From Prosapia bicincta (Eukaryota > Arthropoda > Insecta > Hemiptera > Cercopidae), in the NCBI GenBank assembly GCA_036971475.1, contig JBAIZL010000005.1, positions 241,445,823-241,509,822 on the forward strand: a stretch of 64,000 bases of DNA, written 5' to 3'. The notes below the pieces were generated by a model. The model ran no database searches. It was not told where the DNA came from and saw nothing but the letters and a program-made list of their open reading frames with translations. The stretch's first letter is position 1. The number at the start of each line of letters is the position of its first letter. The position numbers and the translations under genes were made by a program. Shown here in pieces: positions 1-13,470 of the stretch.

Positions 1-58
1 ATTGGCTAGACTTGTAATAGGCTAGACTTGTAATAGGCTAGACTTGTAATAGGCTAAA
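1..58. repeat. 16-bp tandem repeat (array tail)
   Basis: A 16-bp unit (gacttgtaataggcta) is repeated three to four times from the first base. The array probably extends upstream of the window. The unit contains TAGGCTA, a member of the TA(G)GCCTA motif family discussed in the findings. Confidence 0.85.
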
Positions 59-1849
59 CTTTTGTCTTATTTTCTCTTTGTATGTTAAAGCATAGATAAA
101 AGTTAATCTGTTGATTGTATACTGTAAACGTCCCCGACATAGATTCAACTTCCCGCTGAGTAAATGAGGAAATAAATAAGTAATGAATGGCGCGCCAGCT
201 TACGTCCACAGAATACTGAAACCAGAGACTGGTTGAGAGAAATACAACCCACTTCCTAGAACAGTAGGGAGACAATAATAATAATAGGAAAACAATAAAA
301 CATAGCAAATATATTAAATTAAGAACCTAATTAAAATTAATGTAACTATGAGACTGTTACATAGTTCATAAATGTTTATTTATTTAATCGTGTTGATTCC
401 ATTGTTTTACAGGATGAAGTAAAAATATGTTTTTTTGTTGTGTGTTTCAAATTGCCCTGCCTCTGTGAACTATTTATACAACTGAGTAATTTTAGTAGAG
501 CTTTTCGCTTCTTGTGCCCCTCCTTTAACTCTTATGTCTCCCTCTCACGTAGGTCCTACACCTATTCATTTTGTAATTGTATTTTTATATAAAACATTTT
601 TACTAAAAACATCACCAATGAACAACTCTATTTTTTTCTTGACCTTGAGCTACTAATAGAGACCTAAAAAACATTACGCTAAGTTATTAATAAATTAACA
701 AAACAACAACACAAATGAATTTAATAATTGAAAACACACTATAAAACGTGATAAACCATGATAATAAAAACTATAAACAATTAATTAAAATGTACCAACA
801 AAATTCCCAAACATATAACAGTATACAACCTGTAAAAATAAATCATTAGCCTACTAGAGATCTGGGTCATCAACAACTAGAACCCTCGAGAGTTTTTAAG
901 TTTTATGACTAAAGGATAATAAATACAGTACTGGCCAATTTATTAGAGTCCTCTTAAGCATTAATAGAATTTTTTTGCAGCTTTATGTGGAGCATTTCAG
1001 ACAAAATTCGTCTCCTCAAATTACTTTCCGTGTCCATAATTCTAGGAAATTAGACGAATGATTATGTTCATTGATGTGATCGTAAAACAACGAAGGGAGT
1101 GAAGATCTTTTATAATCTTTTTTATGTTCTGAAAGACGAATATGCAATTCACGTTTAGTTTACCCAACATAGGAAGCATCAAAATCATCCAGACAAATTA
1201 TTAGAAATAAGCGGACCACTGGTAACATTATATCTTAGCTTTTTTAATAAATTAGGTTTCTTTGACTCACGCATCAACCCAGTTTTCATTTAAGAATTTG
1301 ATACGAGAAAATTCGTATTGTTCCAGTCGTATTGTTCCAGTCCAGTTGCTTTGGAGATGGTCTTTCGTTCGAATTCAAAGTAAATACCACTTTAAGCAAG
1401 TGCATTTTTCCTGTATTCTAAAGTGCATAATTAGGTTTTTAAATTTAAATTTCTTTAATACACAAACTAAATATATGAAATATAGTTTATTTAATATTAA
1501 TGTAGGTATTGAAATAACGATTTTTAATGAAAAAAAAAATGACTATTTATATTTTTCAATTTGGATGTTAAATCGTGGTCAAATGAACTCTGAAAACCAC
1601 ATTTTGTCAAAAGCTTTTCAAGAAAATTTCAAGAGTCTTTATTTTTTGTAAAAAAACATTCGTTTTTAATTTAATATTAAAAAATTTAAAATGTTGCACA
1701 AGTGGATGTGAAAGTAATGCGACAATATTTTTTAAAGCATTTATTTTACTATATTTACATTTGACATTTAACATTAAGATAAAGAGTCAGAGACAACGAA
1801 GTATAAGATCGCAATCTCCATTGTTATTGGCCATTTTCGATGTTCGCAA
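59..1849. other. AT-rich non-coding sequence
   Basis: Low-complexity AT-rich DNA with homopolymer runs. The short ORFs here (for example 129 codons at 1262-1651, opening on TTG) match nothing I recognise and look like chance openings. No exon, RNA gene or repeat array seen. Confidence 0.6.
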
Positions 1850-2360
1850 TTAAAACGTTGCCCAGTTTCACAGCCGCCGCGCCGTGTGCCAACGCCGCAT
1901 AATTGTGCATTGCGTCCGAAACAATAGCGTTTACAGACACTTCAATTCGCCGCTTGAATATATCTCAGGGAGAAACTAAAGGACATTTGTTTGAGACAAA
2001 AGAGAGCGGGAATAAGGATGTCGCGGCGAAAGGGCGAACGTTATCGGCGGCCGCATCTGTGATAAATGATCATCTCCAGTTCCCACGGGCCTTGTAAATG
2101 ACTGCTCTTCGATGTTTTATCGTTCGAGTCGTTTACAGATTTATATATACTTTTTTAACCTTTCCCCGTCTTGTCCGACTCGTTTTATCTCCACCCATCA
2201 GCCACTGCGGTGTCCCCACCACTGGGCAGGACCGATTTCGCGCCGAGTCACTCGTTTGATCGTAGCTTTTATTTGTTTCGCTAACCACTCGTGGTCACCC
2301 TCAACGAAAACATTCCCGGAATCTGACTTAATTCCGCCGTATATCTTTCAATGACCGTTT
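1850..2360. promoter_or_regulatory. GC-richer unique island with a Su(H)-type site; candidate enhancer
   Basis: About 500 bp of non-repetitive sequence with clearly higher GC content than its surroundings. On the minus strand 2080-2087 reads CGTGGGAA, an exact match to the Su(H) consensus YGTGDGAA. It lies upstream of the vg exons, probably inside an upstream vg intron. In Drosophila, vg enhancers are intronic and the boundary enhancer uses Su(H). The enhancer role is inference; a single 8-mer match is weak evidence. A first exon or another gene's exon cannot be excluded, but I see no convincing coding frame. Confidence 0.3.
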
Positions 2361-2737
2361 CGAGATATGCAATAAAATATTTAAGGTTGTAATCGGTTGT
2401 CGGATTCGTTTGGATCGAATTTAAGCGGTCGTTAAGTCCTAATTTTATATGATTTACTAAGTAAATTATTTCTTTATGAGGAATATATAAATTCACTTCT
2501 CGTCGATATATATATATATATCTCATTATGTAGGCATAGGCCTACGTATTTATGTTTATATTTAAAATTTCACAAAAATGTTTTTTTATTTTTTTTGTAT
2601 TTGTTAATTAAAAAATAATTACACATATTTCATATAGGGACCTAATTTTAAATCAGATTAAATAGTGAAAAATTATTTAATGAAATACTATGTGTATAAG
2701 ATCACATTTGAAAATATTAATAGGGAACAGTTGACCT
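2361..2737. other. AT-rich non-coding spacer
   Basis: AT-rich with a short (TA)n near 2508-2522 and a TAGGCCTA at 2537-2544. Nothing else seen. Confidence 0.6.
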
Positions 2738-4142
2738 TATTATGGTGACGCTACTAGGGGTAAGCCTATAATGGTGGCACTACTAGGAGTGAGCCTATTA
2801 GGGTGGAAATAGAGGGGTAAGCCGTTAGCATATCCCTACTAAGCTAGGTCTTTTAGGGTGCCACTACTAAGGGTAAGTCTATCAGGGTGGCACTAGGCCT
2901 ACCAGATGTAAGTCTATTAGGGTGGCACTACTAGGCGTGAACCTAATATGGTTGTACTACTAGAGGTAAGCCTATTATGATGGCACTACTAGGGGTAAAA
3001 CTATTGGGGTGCTACTACTAGGGGTAAATCTATTACGGCGGTAGATACTATTTGGGGTACGTCTATTAGAGTGTCACTACTTTGGTTAAGCCATTTATGG
3101 TGGCACTTCTAGGTGAAACACTATTACAATGGTATTACTAGTTCCAATCCTATTTGGAAATCACAACTAGGAATAAGGCTATTAGCGTGGAACTACTAGG
3201 GGTAAGCTAAATAAGGTAGAAATACTTCGGATATGCCTTTTATGGAGGCACTAATAGATGTAAGGTTATTAGGGTGGTACTACTAGTGGTAGTTCTATTA
3301 ATAAGTCACTAAAATGAATACGCCTATAAGGGTGGCTCTATTAGGGTTAAGCCAATTAGTTTGGGAATACTAGGCGTAAGCCTAATAAAGCGGCACTACT
3401 AGAGAGAAAGCTATTTGGCTGGCACTACGGGGGGGGGTCTATTAGTGTGGTACCACTGTAAATATGCTAATTAAAGTGGCAGTTTTAGGGTTAAGCCTAT
3501 TATGGAGGCATAAGTAATGGTTAATCCTATTAGGGTGGCACATTTAGGGGTAAGCCTATTAGGGTGGCACATTTAGGGGTAAACCTATTATAGAGGCATA
3601 AGTAATGGGTAATCCTATTAGGGTGGCACATTTAAGGGTAAGCCTATTATGGAGGCATAAGTAATGGTTTATCCTATTAGGGTGGCACATTTAGGGGTAA
3701 TCCTATTAGGGTGGCACATTTAGGGGTAAGCCTATTATGGAGGCATAAGTAATGGGTAATCCTATTAGGGTGGCACATTTAGGGGTGCGCCTATTATGGA
3801 GGCATAAGTAATGGTTTATCCTATTAGGGTGGCACATTTAGGGGTAAGCCTATTATGGAGACATAAGTAATGGTTAATCCTATTAGGGTGACACATTTAG
3901 GGGTAAGCCTATTATGGAGACATAAGTAATGGTTAATCCTATTAGGGTGGCACATTTAGGGGTAAGCCTATTATGGAGACATAAGTAATGGTTAATCCTA
4001 TTAGGGTGGCACATTTAGGGGTAAGCCTATTATGGAGGCATAAGTAATGGTTAATCCTATTAGGGTGGCACATTTAGGGGTAAGGCTATTATGGAGACAT
4101 AAGTAATGGTTAATCCTATTAGGGTGGCACATTTAGGGGTAA
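2738..4142. repeat. Minisatellite A: degenerate about 28-bp unit maturing into a 59-bp unit
   Basis: The first part (2738-3480) consists of diverged units of the type gtggcactactaggggtaagcctatta, about 28 bp. From about 3530 a composite unit of about 59 bp (a cacatttaggggtaagccta half plus a ttatggaggcataagtaatg half) repeats about ten times with few changes. The array therefore shows an old degraded flank and a young homogenised block. No reading frame is maintained. Confidence 0.9.
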
Positions 4143-4960
4143 AGTTACGAACAATCAAGAGAAGGAAGTTAGATAAAATATAGTTTTTTATTCTGAATTT
4201 CGTTATTAGCCTATACAGTATTTTGAAATGTGTTTGTATAGTTTGTGCTCATCTCTTAATCCTCTTCACAACACAAAACGAGACCCTTTAGTAGGCCTAG
4301 TATTTCATTTGCCTTCTTCAAGAGATTTCCAGCATATTTGTGTCATAGCGTTCTTTCATTTACTTATTTTACTGACCAATCACTAGTAATAATGCTAGAC
4401 TTACCTTTCTTTGTCAATATCCATCATTTTCCCTTTAGGAACAGCCATGTTTTTATCGCGTCTTTCTCTTTACGTTGACTGCCTTATCTGACGAGATGAC
4501 TCAATGTTGGATAGGTTAGGTTACATCAAATCAAACGATATCCAATCGTGATATAGAACCTTTGGACTCAGTGAATCTGTACAAAAGGAGGAATTATACG
4601 AAACGATTCCGATGATTTACACGTTGAACTGTTTCTTTAAAAATTACAATTTTCCTGAAATAAGATTTTATGGTAACTAAGTTATAAGGCGAGGACTTTA
4701 AGAGGAATCTTTATAAATATTTTATACGCATAAATAAGTCAATAGATAAATCTAAAAGCATTGTGTGTTGTAGAAGGTGCCATAACTTACCGATAGGTTA
4801 CTCCAAATACAGCAAAGTGAGATCGGACAGCAGTAGCAGTGATAAAGACTTTTATACTAATTCTAGATCAACAAAGGCATGAAAGTTAAATACAGTTCCT
4901 AAAACATTTCTCTCAATTAAATGGTGTTTGGGAGTTGTTATTAAAAATTTTCTCAAGAAT
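4143..4960. other. Unique non-coding sequence between arrays
   Basis: AT-rich unique sequence with one TAGGCCTA at 4292-4299. No coding frame or RNA gene recognised. Confidence 0.6.
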
Positions 4961-7900
4961 ATAATAGCCAAGTATAAAAGTCCACTTGTAATATACAAGA
5001 GCCCACTCGTCATTTAAAAAAGTCTATCCATCAAATATAAGAGACAACACGTCACGTACAAGTTAATTGGTCTCGTAAAAGAGTCTATCCATCAAGTATA
5101 AGAGACCACACGTCACATGTAAGTTAACTGGTCGTCTATCCATCAAGGATAAGAGACCACACGTCACATGTAAGTTAACTGGTCACGTAAAAGAGTCTAT
5201 CCTTCAAGGATAAGAGACCACACGTCACATGTAAGTTAACTGGTCAAGTAAAAAAGTCTATCCATCATATATAAGAGACCACACGTCACATGCAAGTTAA
5301 CTGGTCAAGTAAAAGAGTCTATCCATCAAATATAAGAGACCACACGTCATATGTAAGTTAACTGGTCGTCTATCCATCAAGGATAAGAGACCACACGTCA
5401 CATGCAAGTTAACTGGTCAAGTAAAAGAGTCTATCCATCAAGTATAAGAGACCACACGTCACATGTAAGTTAACTGGTCGTCTATCCATCAAGGAAAAGA
5501 GACCATACGTCACATGCAAGTTAACTGGTCAAGTAAAAGAGTCTATCCATCAAGTATAAGAGACCACACGTCACATGTAAGTTAACTGGTCGTCTATCCA
5601 TCAAGGATAAGAGACCACACGTCACATGTAAGTTAACTGGTCACGTAAAAGAGTCTATCCTTCAAGGATAAGAGACCACACGTCACATGTAAGTTAACTG
5701 GTCAAGTAAAAAAGTCTATCCATCAAATATAAGAGACCACACGTCACATGCAAGTTAACTGGTCAAGTAAAAGAGTCTATCCATCAAGTATAAGAGACCA
5801 CACGTCACATGCAAGTTAACTGGTCAAGTAAAAAAGTCTATCCATCAAATATAAGAGACCACACGTCACATGCAAGTTAACTGGTCAAGTAAAAGAGTCT
5901 ATCCATCAAGTATAAGAGACCACACGTCACATGCAAGTTAACTGGTCAAGTAAAAAAGTCTATCCATCAAATATAAGAGACCACACGTCACATGCAAGTT
6001 AACTGGTCAAGTAAAAGAGTCTATCCATCAAGTATAAGAGACCACACGTCACATGTAAGTTAACTGGTCACGTAAAAGAGTCTATCCATCAAATATAAGA
6101 GACCACACGTCACATGCAAGTTAACTGGTCAAGTAAAAGAGTCTATCCATCAAGTATAAGAGACCACACGTCACATGCAAGTTAACTGGTCAAGTAAAAG
6201 AGTCTATCCATCAAGTATAAGAGACCACACATCACATGCAAGTTAACTGGTCAAGTAAAAGAGTCTATCCATCAAGTATAAGAGACCACACGTCACATGT
6301 AAGTTAACTGGTCGTCTATCCATCAAGGAAAAGAGACCATACGTCACATGCAAGTTAACTGGTCAAGTAAAAGAGTCTATCCATCAAGTATAAGAGACCA
6401 CACGTCACATGTAAGTTAACTGGTCGTCTATCCATCAAGGAAAAGAGACCATACGTCACATGCAAGTTAACTGGTCAAGTAAAAGAGTCTATCCATCAAG
6501 TATAAGAGACCACACGTCACATGTAAGTTAACTGGTCGTCTATCCATCAAGGATAAGAGACCACACGTCACATGTAAGTTAACTGGTCACGTAAAAGAGT
6601 CTATCCTTCAAGGATAAGAGACCACACGTCACATGTAAGTTAACTGGTCAAGTAAAAAAGTCTATCCATCAAATATAAGAGACCACACGTCACATGCAAG
6701 TTAACTGGTCAAGTAAAAGAGTCTATCCATCAAGTATAAGAGACCACACGTCACATGCAAGTTAACTGGTCAAGTAAAAAAGTCTATCCATCAAATATAA
6801 GAGACCACACGTCACATGCAAGTTAACTGGTCAAGTAAAAGAGTCTATCCATCAAGTATAAGAGACCACACGTCACATGCAAGTTAACTGGTCAAGTAAA
6901 AAAGTCTATCCATCAAATATAAGAGACCACACGTCACATGCAAGTTAACTGGTCAAGTAAAAGAGTCTATCCATCAAGTATAAGAGACCACACGTCACAT
7001 GTAAGTTAACTGGTCACGTAAAAGAGTCTATCCATCAAATATAAGAGACCACACGTCACATGCAAGTTAACTGGTCAAGTAAAAGAGTCTATCCATCAAG
7101 TATAAGAGACCACACGTCACATGCAAGTTAACTGGTCAAGTAAAAGAGTCTATCCATCAAGTATAAGAGACCACACATCACATGCAAGTTAACTGGTCAA
7201 GTAAAAGAGTCTATCCATCAAGTATAAGAGACCACACGTCACATGCAAGTTAACTGGTCAAGTAAAAGAGTCTATCCATCAAATATAAGAGACCACACGC
7301 CACATGCAAGTTAACTGGTCACGTAAAAGAGTCTATCCTTCAAGGATAAGAGACCACACGTCACATGTAAGTTAACTGGTCACGTAAAAGAGTCTATCCA
7401 TCAAGTATAAGAGACCACACGTCACATGCAAGTTTACTGGTCAAGTAAAAGAGTCTATCCATCAAGTATAAGAGACCACACGTCACATGCAAGTTAACTG
7501 GTCAAGTAAAAGAGTCTATCCATCAAATATAAGAGACCACACGTCACATGTAAGTTAACTGGTCGTCTATCCATCAAGGATAAGAGACCACACGTCACAT
7601 GCAAGTTAACTGGTCAAGTAAAAGAGTCTATCCATCAAGTATAAGAGACCACACGTCACATGCAAGTTAACTGGTCAAGTAAAAGAGTCTATCCATCAAG
7701 TATAAGAGACCACACGTCACATGCAAGTTAACTAGTCACGTAAAAGAGTCTATCCATCAAATATAAGACACCACACGCCACATGCAAGTTAACTGGTCAC
7801 GTAAAAGAGTCTATCCTTCAAGGATAAGAGACCACACGTCACATGTAAGTTAACTGGTCAAGTAAAAAAGTCTATCCATCAAATATAAGAGACCACACGT

Positions 7901-10900
7901 CACATGCAAGTTAACTGGTCAAGTAAAAGAGTCTATCCATCAAATATAAGAGACCACACGCCACATGCAAGTTAACTGGTCAAGTAAAAGAGTCTATCCA
8001 TCAAGTATAAGAGACCACACATCACATGCAAGTTAACTGGTCAAGTAAAAGAGTCTATCCATCAAGTATAAGAGACCACACGTCACATGCAAGTTAACTG
8101 GTCAAGTAAAAGAGTCTATCCATCAAGTATAAGAGACCACACATCAAATGCAAGTTAACTGGTCAAGTAAAAGAGTCTATCCATAAAGTATAAGAGACCA
8201 CACGTCACATGCAAGTTAACTGGTCAAGTAAAAGAGTCTATCCATCAAATATAAGAGACCACACGTCACATGCAAGTTAACTGGTCAAGTAAAAGAGTCT
8301 ATCCATCAAGTATAAGAGACCACACGTCACATGCAAGTTAACTGGTCAAGTAAAAGAGTCTATCCATCAAATATAAGAGACCACACGTCACATGCAAGTT
8401 AACTGGTCAAGTAAAAGAGTCTATCCATCAAGTATAAGAGACCACACATCACATGCAAGTTAACTGGTCAAGTAAAAGAGTCTATCCATCAAGTATAAGA
8501 GACCACACGTCACATGCAAGTTAACTGGTCAAGTAAAAGAGTCTATCCATCAAGTATAAGAGACCACACATCACATGCAAGTTAACTGGTCAAGTAAAAG
8601 AGTCTATCCATCAAGTATAAGAGACCACACGTCACATGCAAGTTAACTGGTCAAGTAAAAGAGTCTATCCATCAAATATAAGAGACCACACGCCACATGC
8701 AAGTTAACTGGTCACGTAAAAGAGTCTATCCTTCAAGGATAAGAGACCACACGTCACATGTAAGTTAACTGGTCAAGTAAAAAAGTCTATCCATCAAATA
8801 TAAGAGACCACACGTCACATGCAAGTTAACTGGTCAAGTAAAAGAGTCTATCCATCAAGTATAAGAGACCACACGTCACATGCAAGTTAACTGGTCACGT
8901 AAAAGAGTCTATCCTTCAAGGATAAGAGACCACACGTCACATGTAAGTTAACTGGTCACGTAAAAGAGTCTATCCATCAAGTATAAGAGACCACACGTCA
9001 CATGCAAGTTTACTGGTCAAGTAAAAGAGTCTATCCATCAAGTATAAGAGACCACACGTCACATGCAAGTTAACTGGTCAAGTAAAAGAGTCTATCCATC
9101 AAATATAAGAGACCACACGTCACATGTAAGTTAACTGGTCGTCTATCCATCAAGGATAAGAGACCACACGTCACATGCAAGTTAACTGGTCAAGTAAAAG
9201 AGTCTATCCATCAAGTATAAGAGACCACACGTCACATGCAAGTTAACTGGTCAAGTAAAAGAGTCTATCCATCAAGTATAAGAGACCACACGTCACATGC
9301 AAGTTAACTAGTCAAGTAAAAGAGTCTATCCATCAAATATAAGACACCACACGCCACATGCAAGTTAACTGGTCACGTAAAAGAGTCTATCCTTCAAGGA
9401 TAAGAGACCACACGTCACATGTAAGTTAACTGGTCAAGTAAAAAAGTCTATCCATCAAATATAAGAGACCACACGTCACATGCAAGTTAACTGGTCAAGT
9501 AAAAGAGTCTATCCATCAAGTATAAGAGACCACACATCACATGCAAGTTAACTGGTCAAGTAAAAGAGTCTATCCATAAAGTATAAGAGACCACACGTCA
9601 CATGCAAGTTAACTGGTCAAGTAAAAGAGTCTATCCATCAAATATAAGAGACCACACGTCACATGCAAGTTAACTGGTCAAGTAAAAGAGTCTATCCATC
9701 AAGTATAAGAGACCACACGTCACATGCAAGTTAACTGGTCAAGTAAAAGAGTCTATCCATCAAATATAAGAGACCACACGTCACATGCAAGTTAACTGGT
9801 CAAGTAAAAGAGTCTATCCATCAAGTATAAGAGACCACACATCACATGCAAGTTAACTGGTCAAGTAAAAGAGTCTATCCATCAAGTATAAGAGACCACA
9901 CGTCACATGCAAGTTAACTGGTCAAGTAAAAGAGTCTATCCATCAAGTATAAGAGACCACACATCACATGCAAGTTAACTGGTCAAGTAAAAGAGTCTAT
10001 CCATCAAGTATAAGAGACCACACGTCACATGCAAGTTAACTGGTCAAGTAAAAGAGTCTATCCATCAAATATAAGAGACCACACGCCACATGCAAGTTAA
10101 CTGGTCACGTAAAAGAGTCTATCCTTCAAGGATAAGAGACCACACGTCACATGTAAGTTAACTGGTCAAGTAAAAAAGTCTATCCATCAAATATAAGAGA
10201 CCACACGTCACATGCAAGTTAACTGGTCAAGTAAAAGAGTCTATCCATCAAGTATAAGAGACCACACGTCACATCCAAGTTAACTGGTCAAGTAAAAGAG
10301 TCTATCCATCAAATATAAGACACCACACGTCACATGCAAGTTAACTGGTCAAGTAAAAGAGTCTATCCATCAAGTATAAGAGACCACACATCACATGCAA
10401 GTTATCTGGTCAAGTAAAAGAGTCTATCCATCAAGTATAAGAGACCACACGTCACATGCAAGTTAACTGGTCAAGTAAAAGAGTCTATCCATCAAGTATA
10501 AGAGACCACACGTCACATGCAAGTTAACTGGTCAAGTAAAAGAGTCTATCCATCAAATATAAGAGACCACACGTCACATGCAAGTTAACTGGTCAAGTAA
10601 AAGAGTCTATCCATCAAGTATAAGAGACCACACGTCACATGCAAGTTAACTGGTCAAGTAAAAGAGTCTATCCATCAAGTATAAGAGACCACACGTCACA
10701 TGCAAGTTAACTGGTTACGTAAAAGAGTCTATCCTTCAAGGATAAGAGACCACACGTCACATGTAAGTTAACTGGTCAAGTAAAAAAGTCTATCCATCAA
10801 ATATAAGAGACCACACGTCACATGCAAGTTAACTGGTCAAGTAAAAGAGTCTATCCATCAAGTATAAGAGACCACACGTCACATGCAAGTTAACTGGTCA

Positions 10901-11081
10901 AGTAAAAGAGTCTATCCATCAAGTATAAGAGACCACACGTCACATGCAAGTTAACTGGTCAAGTAAAAGAGTCTATCCATCAAGTATAAGAGACCACACG
11001 TCACATGTAAATTAACTGGTCACAAAAAAGAGTCTATACGTCAAGTAAAGGAGACCACACGTTACGTGTAAGAGTCCACAC

Positions 11082-11083
<2 letters not shown>
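4961..11083. repeat. Minisatellite B: about 6-kb array of a 61-bp unit
   Basis: Roughly one hundred copies of a 61-bp unit built from aagtaaaagagtctatcc, atcaagtataagagacc, acacgtcacatgcaag and ttaactggtc. A shorter variant of about 50 bp lacks the aagtaaaagag segment (for example near 5120, 5590, 6540). Variants such as ATCAAATAT versus ATCAAGTAT and CTTCAAGGAT recur in the same order, giving higher-order blocks with offsets near 0.95 kb and about 1.4-1.6 kb. The 4961-5030 edge is diverged. The unit length is not a multiple of three, and no long frame runs through it. The array ends in a (TA)n tract. Confidence 0.97.

Positions 11084-11152
<69 letters not shown>
11084..11152. repeat. (TA)n microsatellite
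   Basis: Uninterrupted TA dinucleotides directly abutting the end of minisatellite B. Confidence 0.97.
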
Positions 11153-11157
<5 letters not shown>

Positions 11158-12590
11158 TATTAAATGGTGAAGCAAAAAGAAAAAATAAAGCTAGTGTAAA
11201 ACCATACAAAGTGTTATTTCTTGTTTAAAAGTCTTAAAATATTTTAGAATTTGAATAGAAAAGGTTGTTTTGTGACGTAGAAAAGTAAAGTCGAAAGGGA
11301 TATGGTTATATTTGCGCACTGGAAATGGAGATTAAAAGAGAACAATATTTCTCTGGCTGTGTTTTATCGCTGACCTTTGATTATGTTATCTCAAAGTCTC
11401 ATTCCAATTTAAAAAATACTGAATAATTTGTGGTGCAATGTCTGTGTATTATCACAACGAAAACCCATTACAGATGTTAGACATATGGTAATTCTGAGAC
11501 AATTATAGTAGGCATGTGAATTAAAGAAGGATAACACAAATAACCAACACTCCAGTACGAATACACATTCTGCGGAGGACCACATCACCAAAGATGTATC
11601 GACGGAAATAGCTCTCAGAGGTCCACCGGGAGAATTAGGACCGTCTAAGATCAATTCCATATCATAGTATGAGGGTTCGCCCTTTAGGTAGTAAGACCAA
11701 CCGAGAGTAGAAGAAATTCCGATTGGACCGAAGTAATCCAATGTTGTGTTGAAGATTCTGAAACCCTATCCGTTCTGGAAAATCTACTGGTCTCGAGTAG
11801 TTCTGGAAAGTTGGACAAAACAGTAGTGTCTGGTTGGAGTATTGTCTCGTCCCAAGGACGAGTCGCTCACCAGTCCAGCCATCACTGGACTTTGGTCACT
11901 TACGGACTGATATCACGAGCCATGGTACTAAGCCCTCCCCCCCCCCCCAGCTCGGGCCAGACGCTAGTCACGAAGTTGGATGTTACGAGTTTGAGGTTGG
12001 ATTCGGGAGGCGTGGATACACTTGTTGGACTGCGGATAATCCCAATATAGAATCGTTATCTTGGTCATCTCCGACTTGGAGGTATAAGTTGCGAGTGTCG
12101 ATATTACAAGTCAATTTTCCTCTTGTTTCACCATCGTTTATTTCTTTTTTTTTCACTTCTACGAAGACTCAGGTTATGTCAAAGGTAACACTCAGTTAAT
12201 TTGGCAAACTATTGCCGTTTGAACCGCTATCAAAACTGACAAACCATTGCCATGTCGTTGGACAACATCCTCATAAGACACAATCAGAGTCATCCTAGAA
12301 ATGTGTTTTCAGTCGATCATTAAATTAACTCATATTTGTACGAAGATTTCCTAAAAACTAAATTTCTTCACCGATTTTAACAGGAAATCCCGTGTCTTTG
12401 TAATAGTGTATTGTGTTGCTTTATGAATCTTTCAGTGAGTGGTTATTGCAAAAGCTTATAAAACAAAAGTCACTTGACTTAATTAACACACGTTTAAATG
12501 CACTATTTGCTTTGAAGACATTATTTTATTACTTATTTATTCCATCACGTAGCGTTAAATATTCAGTTACATAGATGTAAGCGTCTGAAG
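11153..12590. other. Unique non-coding sequence; GC-richer in the middle
   Basis: From about 11500 to 12100 the GC content rises, and a run of about ten C lies near 11938-11949. Overlapping ORFs of 79-121 codons occur on both strands (11409-11741 minus; 11811-12050 and 11834-12199 plus), but they overlap one another and resemble no family I know. I treat them as chance ORFs in GC-richer DNA. A degraded mobile element or a regulatory block is possible. Confidence 0.5.
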
Positions 12591-13470
12591 TGAATGTTGA
12601 ATAAAGGGTCACAATAAACGTGAAACTAAATGTGTGTTGAAAGTGGAGGAATCGAGCAATTCTTCTAATAAGGTTATCTAAAAAATAACGCAATAAAAGT
12701 GACCAAGGAGGAGAAATCGAACAAAGGTCGTCTGATTAGGCTGATTAAAAGAGTAGTAATAAACGCAAAACTAGAAGCCTGATGAAGGTGAAACGTTGTC
12801 TGATAAGGTTGTTTAAAAGAGTAGCAATAAACATGAAGCTAGACGATCGTGAAGACGGAGGGATCGGACAAATTTCGTCTGATCAGGCTTACTAAAAGAG
12901 TAGCAATAAACATGAAGCTAGACGAGCGGTGAAGTCAGCGAGATCAGACAAAGTTCGTCTGATTAGGAAGACAAAAAAAAGCACCTAGCCTTAAACATGA
13001 AGCTAGACGAGCGGTGAAGACAGAGGGATCGGACAAAGGTCGTCTGATCAGGAAGACAAGAAAAGCACCTAGCCTTAAACATGAAGCTAGAAGAGTGATA
13101 AAGCCAGAGGAATCGGACAAAGGTCTTCATATGAGTTTAAATATAAGATTCACAATAAACACGACGCATGACGCTTAATAAAAACGGAAGAATCGTACAA
13201 ATGTCGTCTGATAAAGCAGACTAAAGGGGTAGCAATAAACGTGAAGGCAGAAACCTGATGAAGTGGGAGAATTTGGACAAAAGTCGTCTGATCAGGCTGA
13301 ACAAAAGAGGTCGCCATAAAAGTGAACATAGATGCCTGATAAAGTGGGAGAAATTGGACAAAAGACGTCAGATCAAGCTGACTAAAGGGGTCGCAATAAA
13401 CGTGATAGTAGACGCCTGATAAAGCGGGAGAAATCGTACTAAAGTCGTCTGATCAGGCTGCATAATTTTT
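12591..13470. repeat. Minisatellite C: degenerate 65-80-bp unit
   Basis: About twelve diverged copies of a unit containing gtagcaataaacatgaagct, agacgagcggtgaag, a stretch like gggatcggacaaa and gtcgtctgatcagg. Unit length varies between about 65 and 80 bp. The divergence suggests an old array. Confidence 0.85.

Noticed and set aside
1262..1651. 129-codon ORF
   Set aside because: It opens on TTG, its AT-rich composition matches the surroundings, and no motif or splice context is visible.
4961..11083. Regularly spaced repeats resembling a CRISPR array
   Set aside because: There are no unique spacers: the whole 61-bp unit repeats, the DNA is animal, and no cas genes are present. It is a minisatellite.
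11409..11741. 110-codon minus-strand ORF
   Set aside because: No recognisable domain; GC-richer DNA makes chance ORFs likelier; other ORFs of similar length occur next to it on the plus strand.
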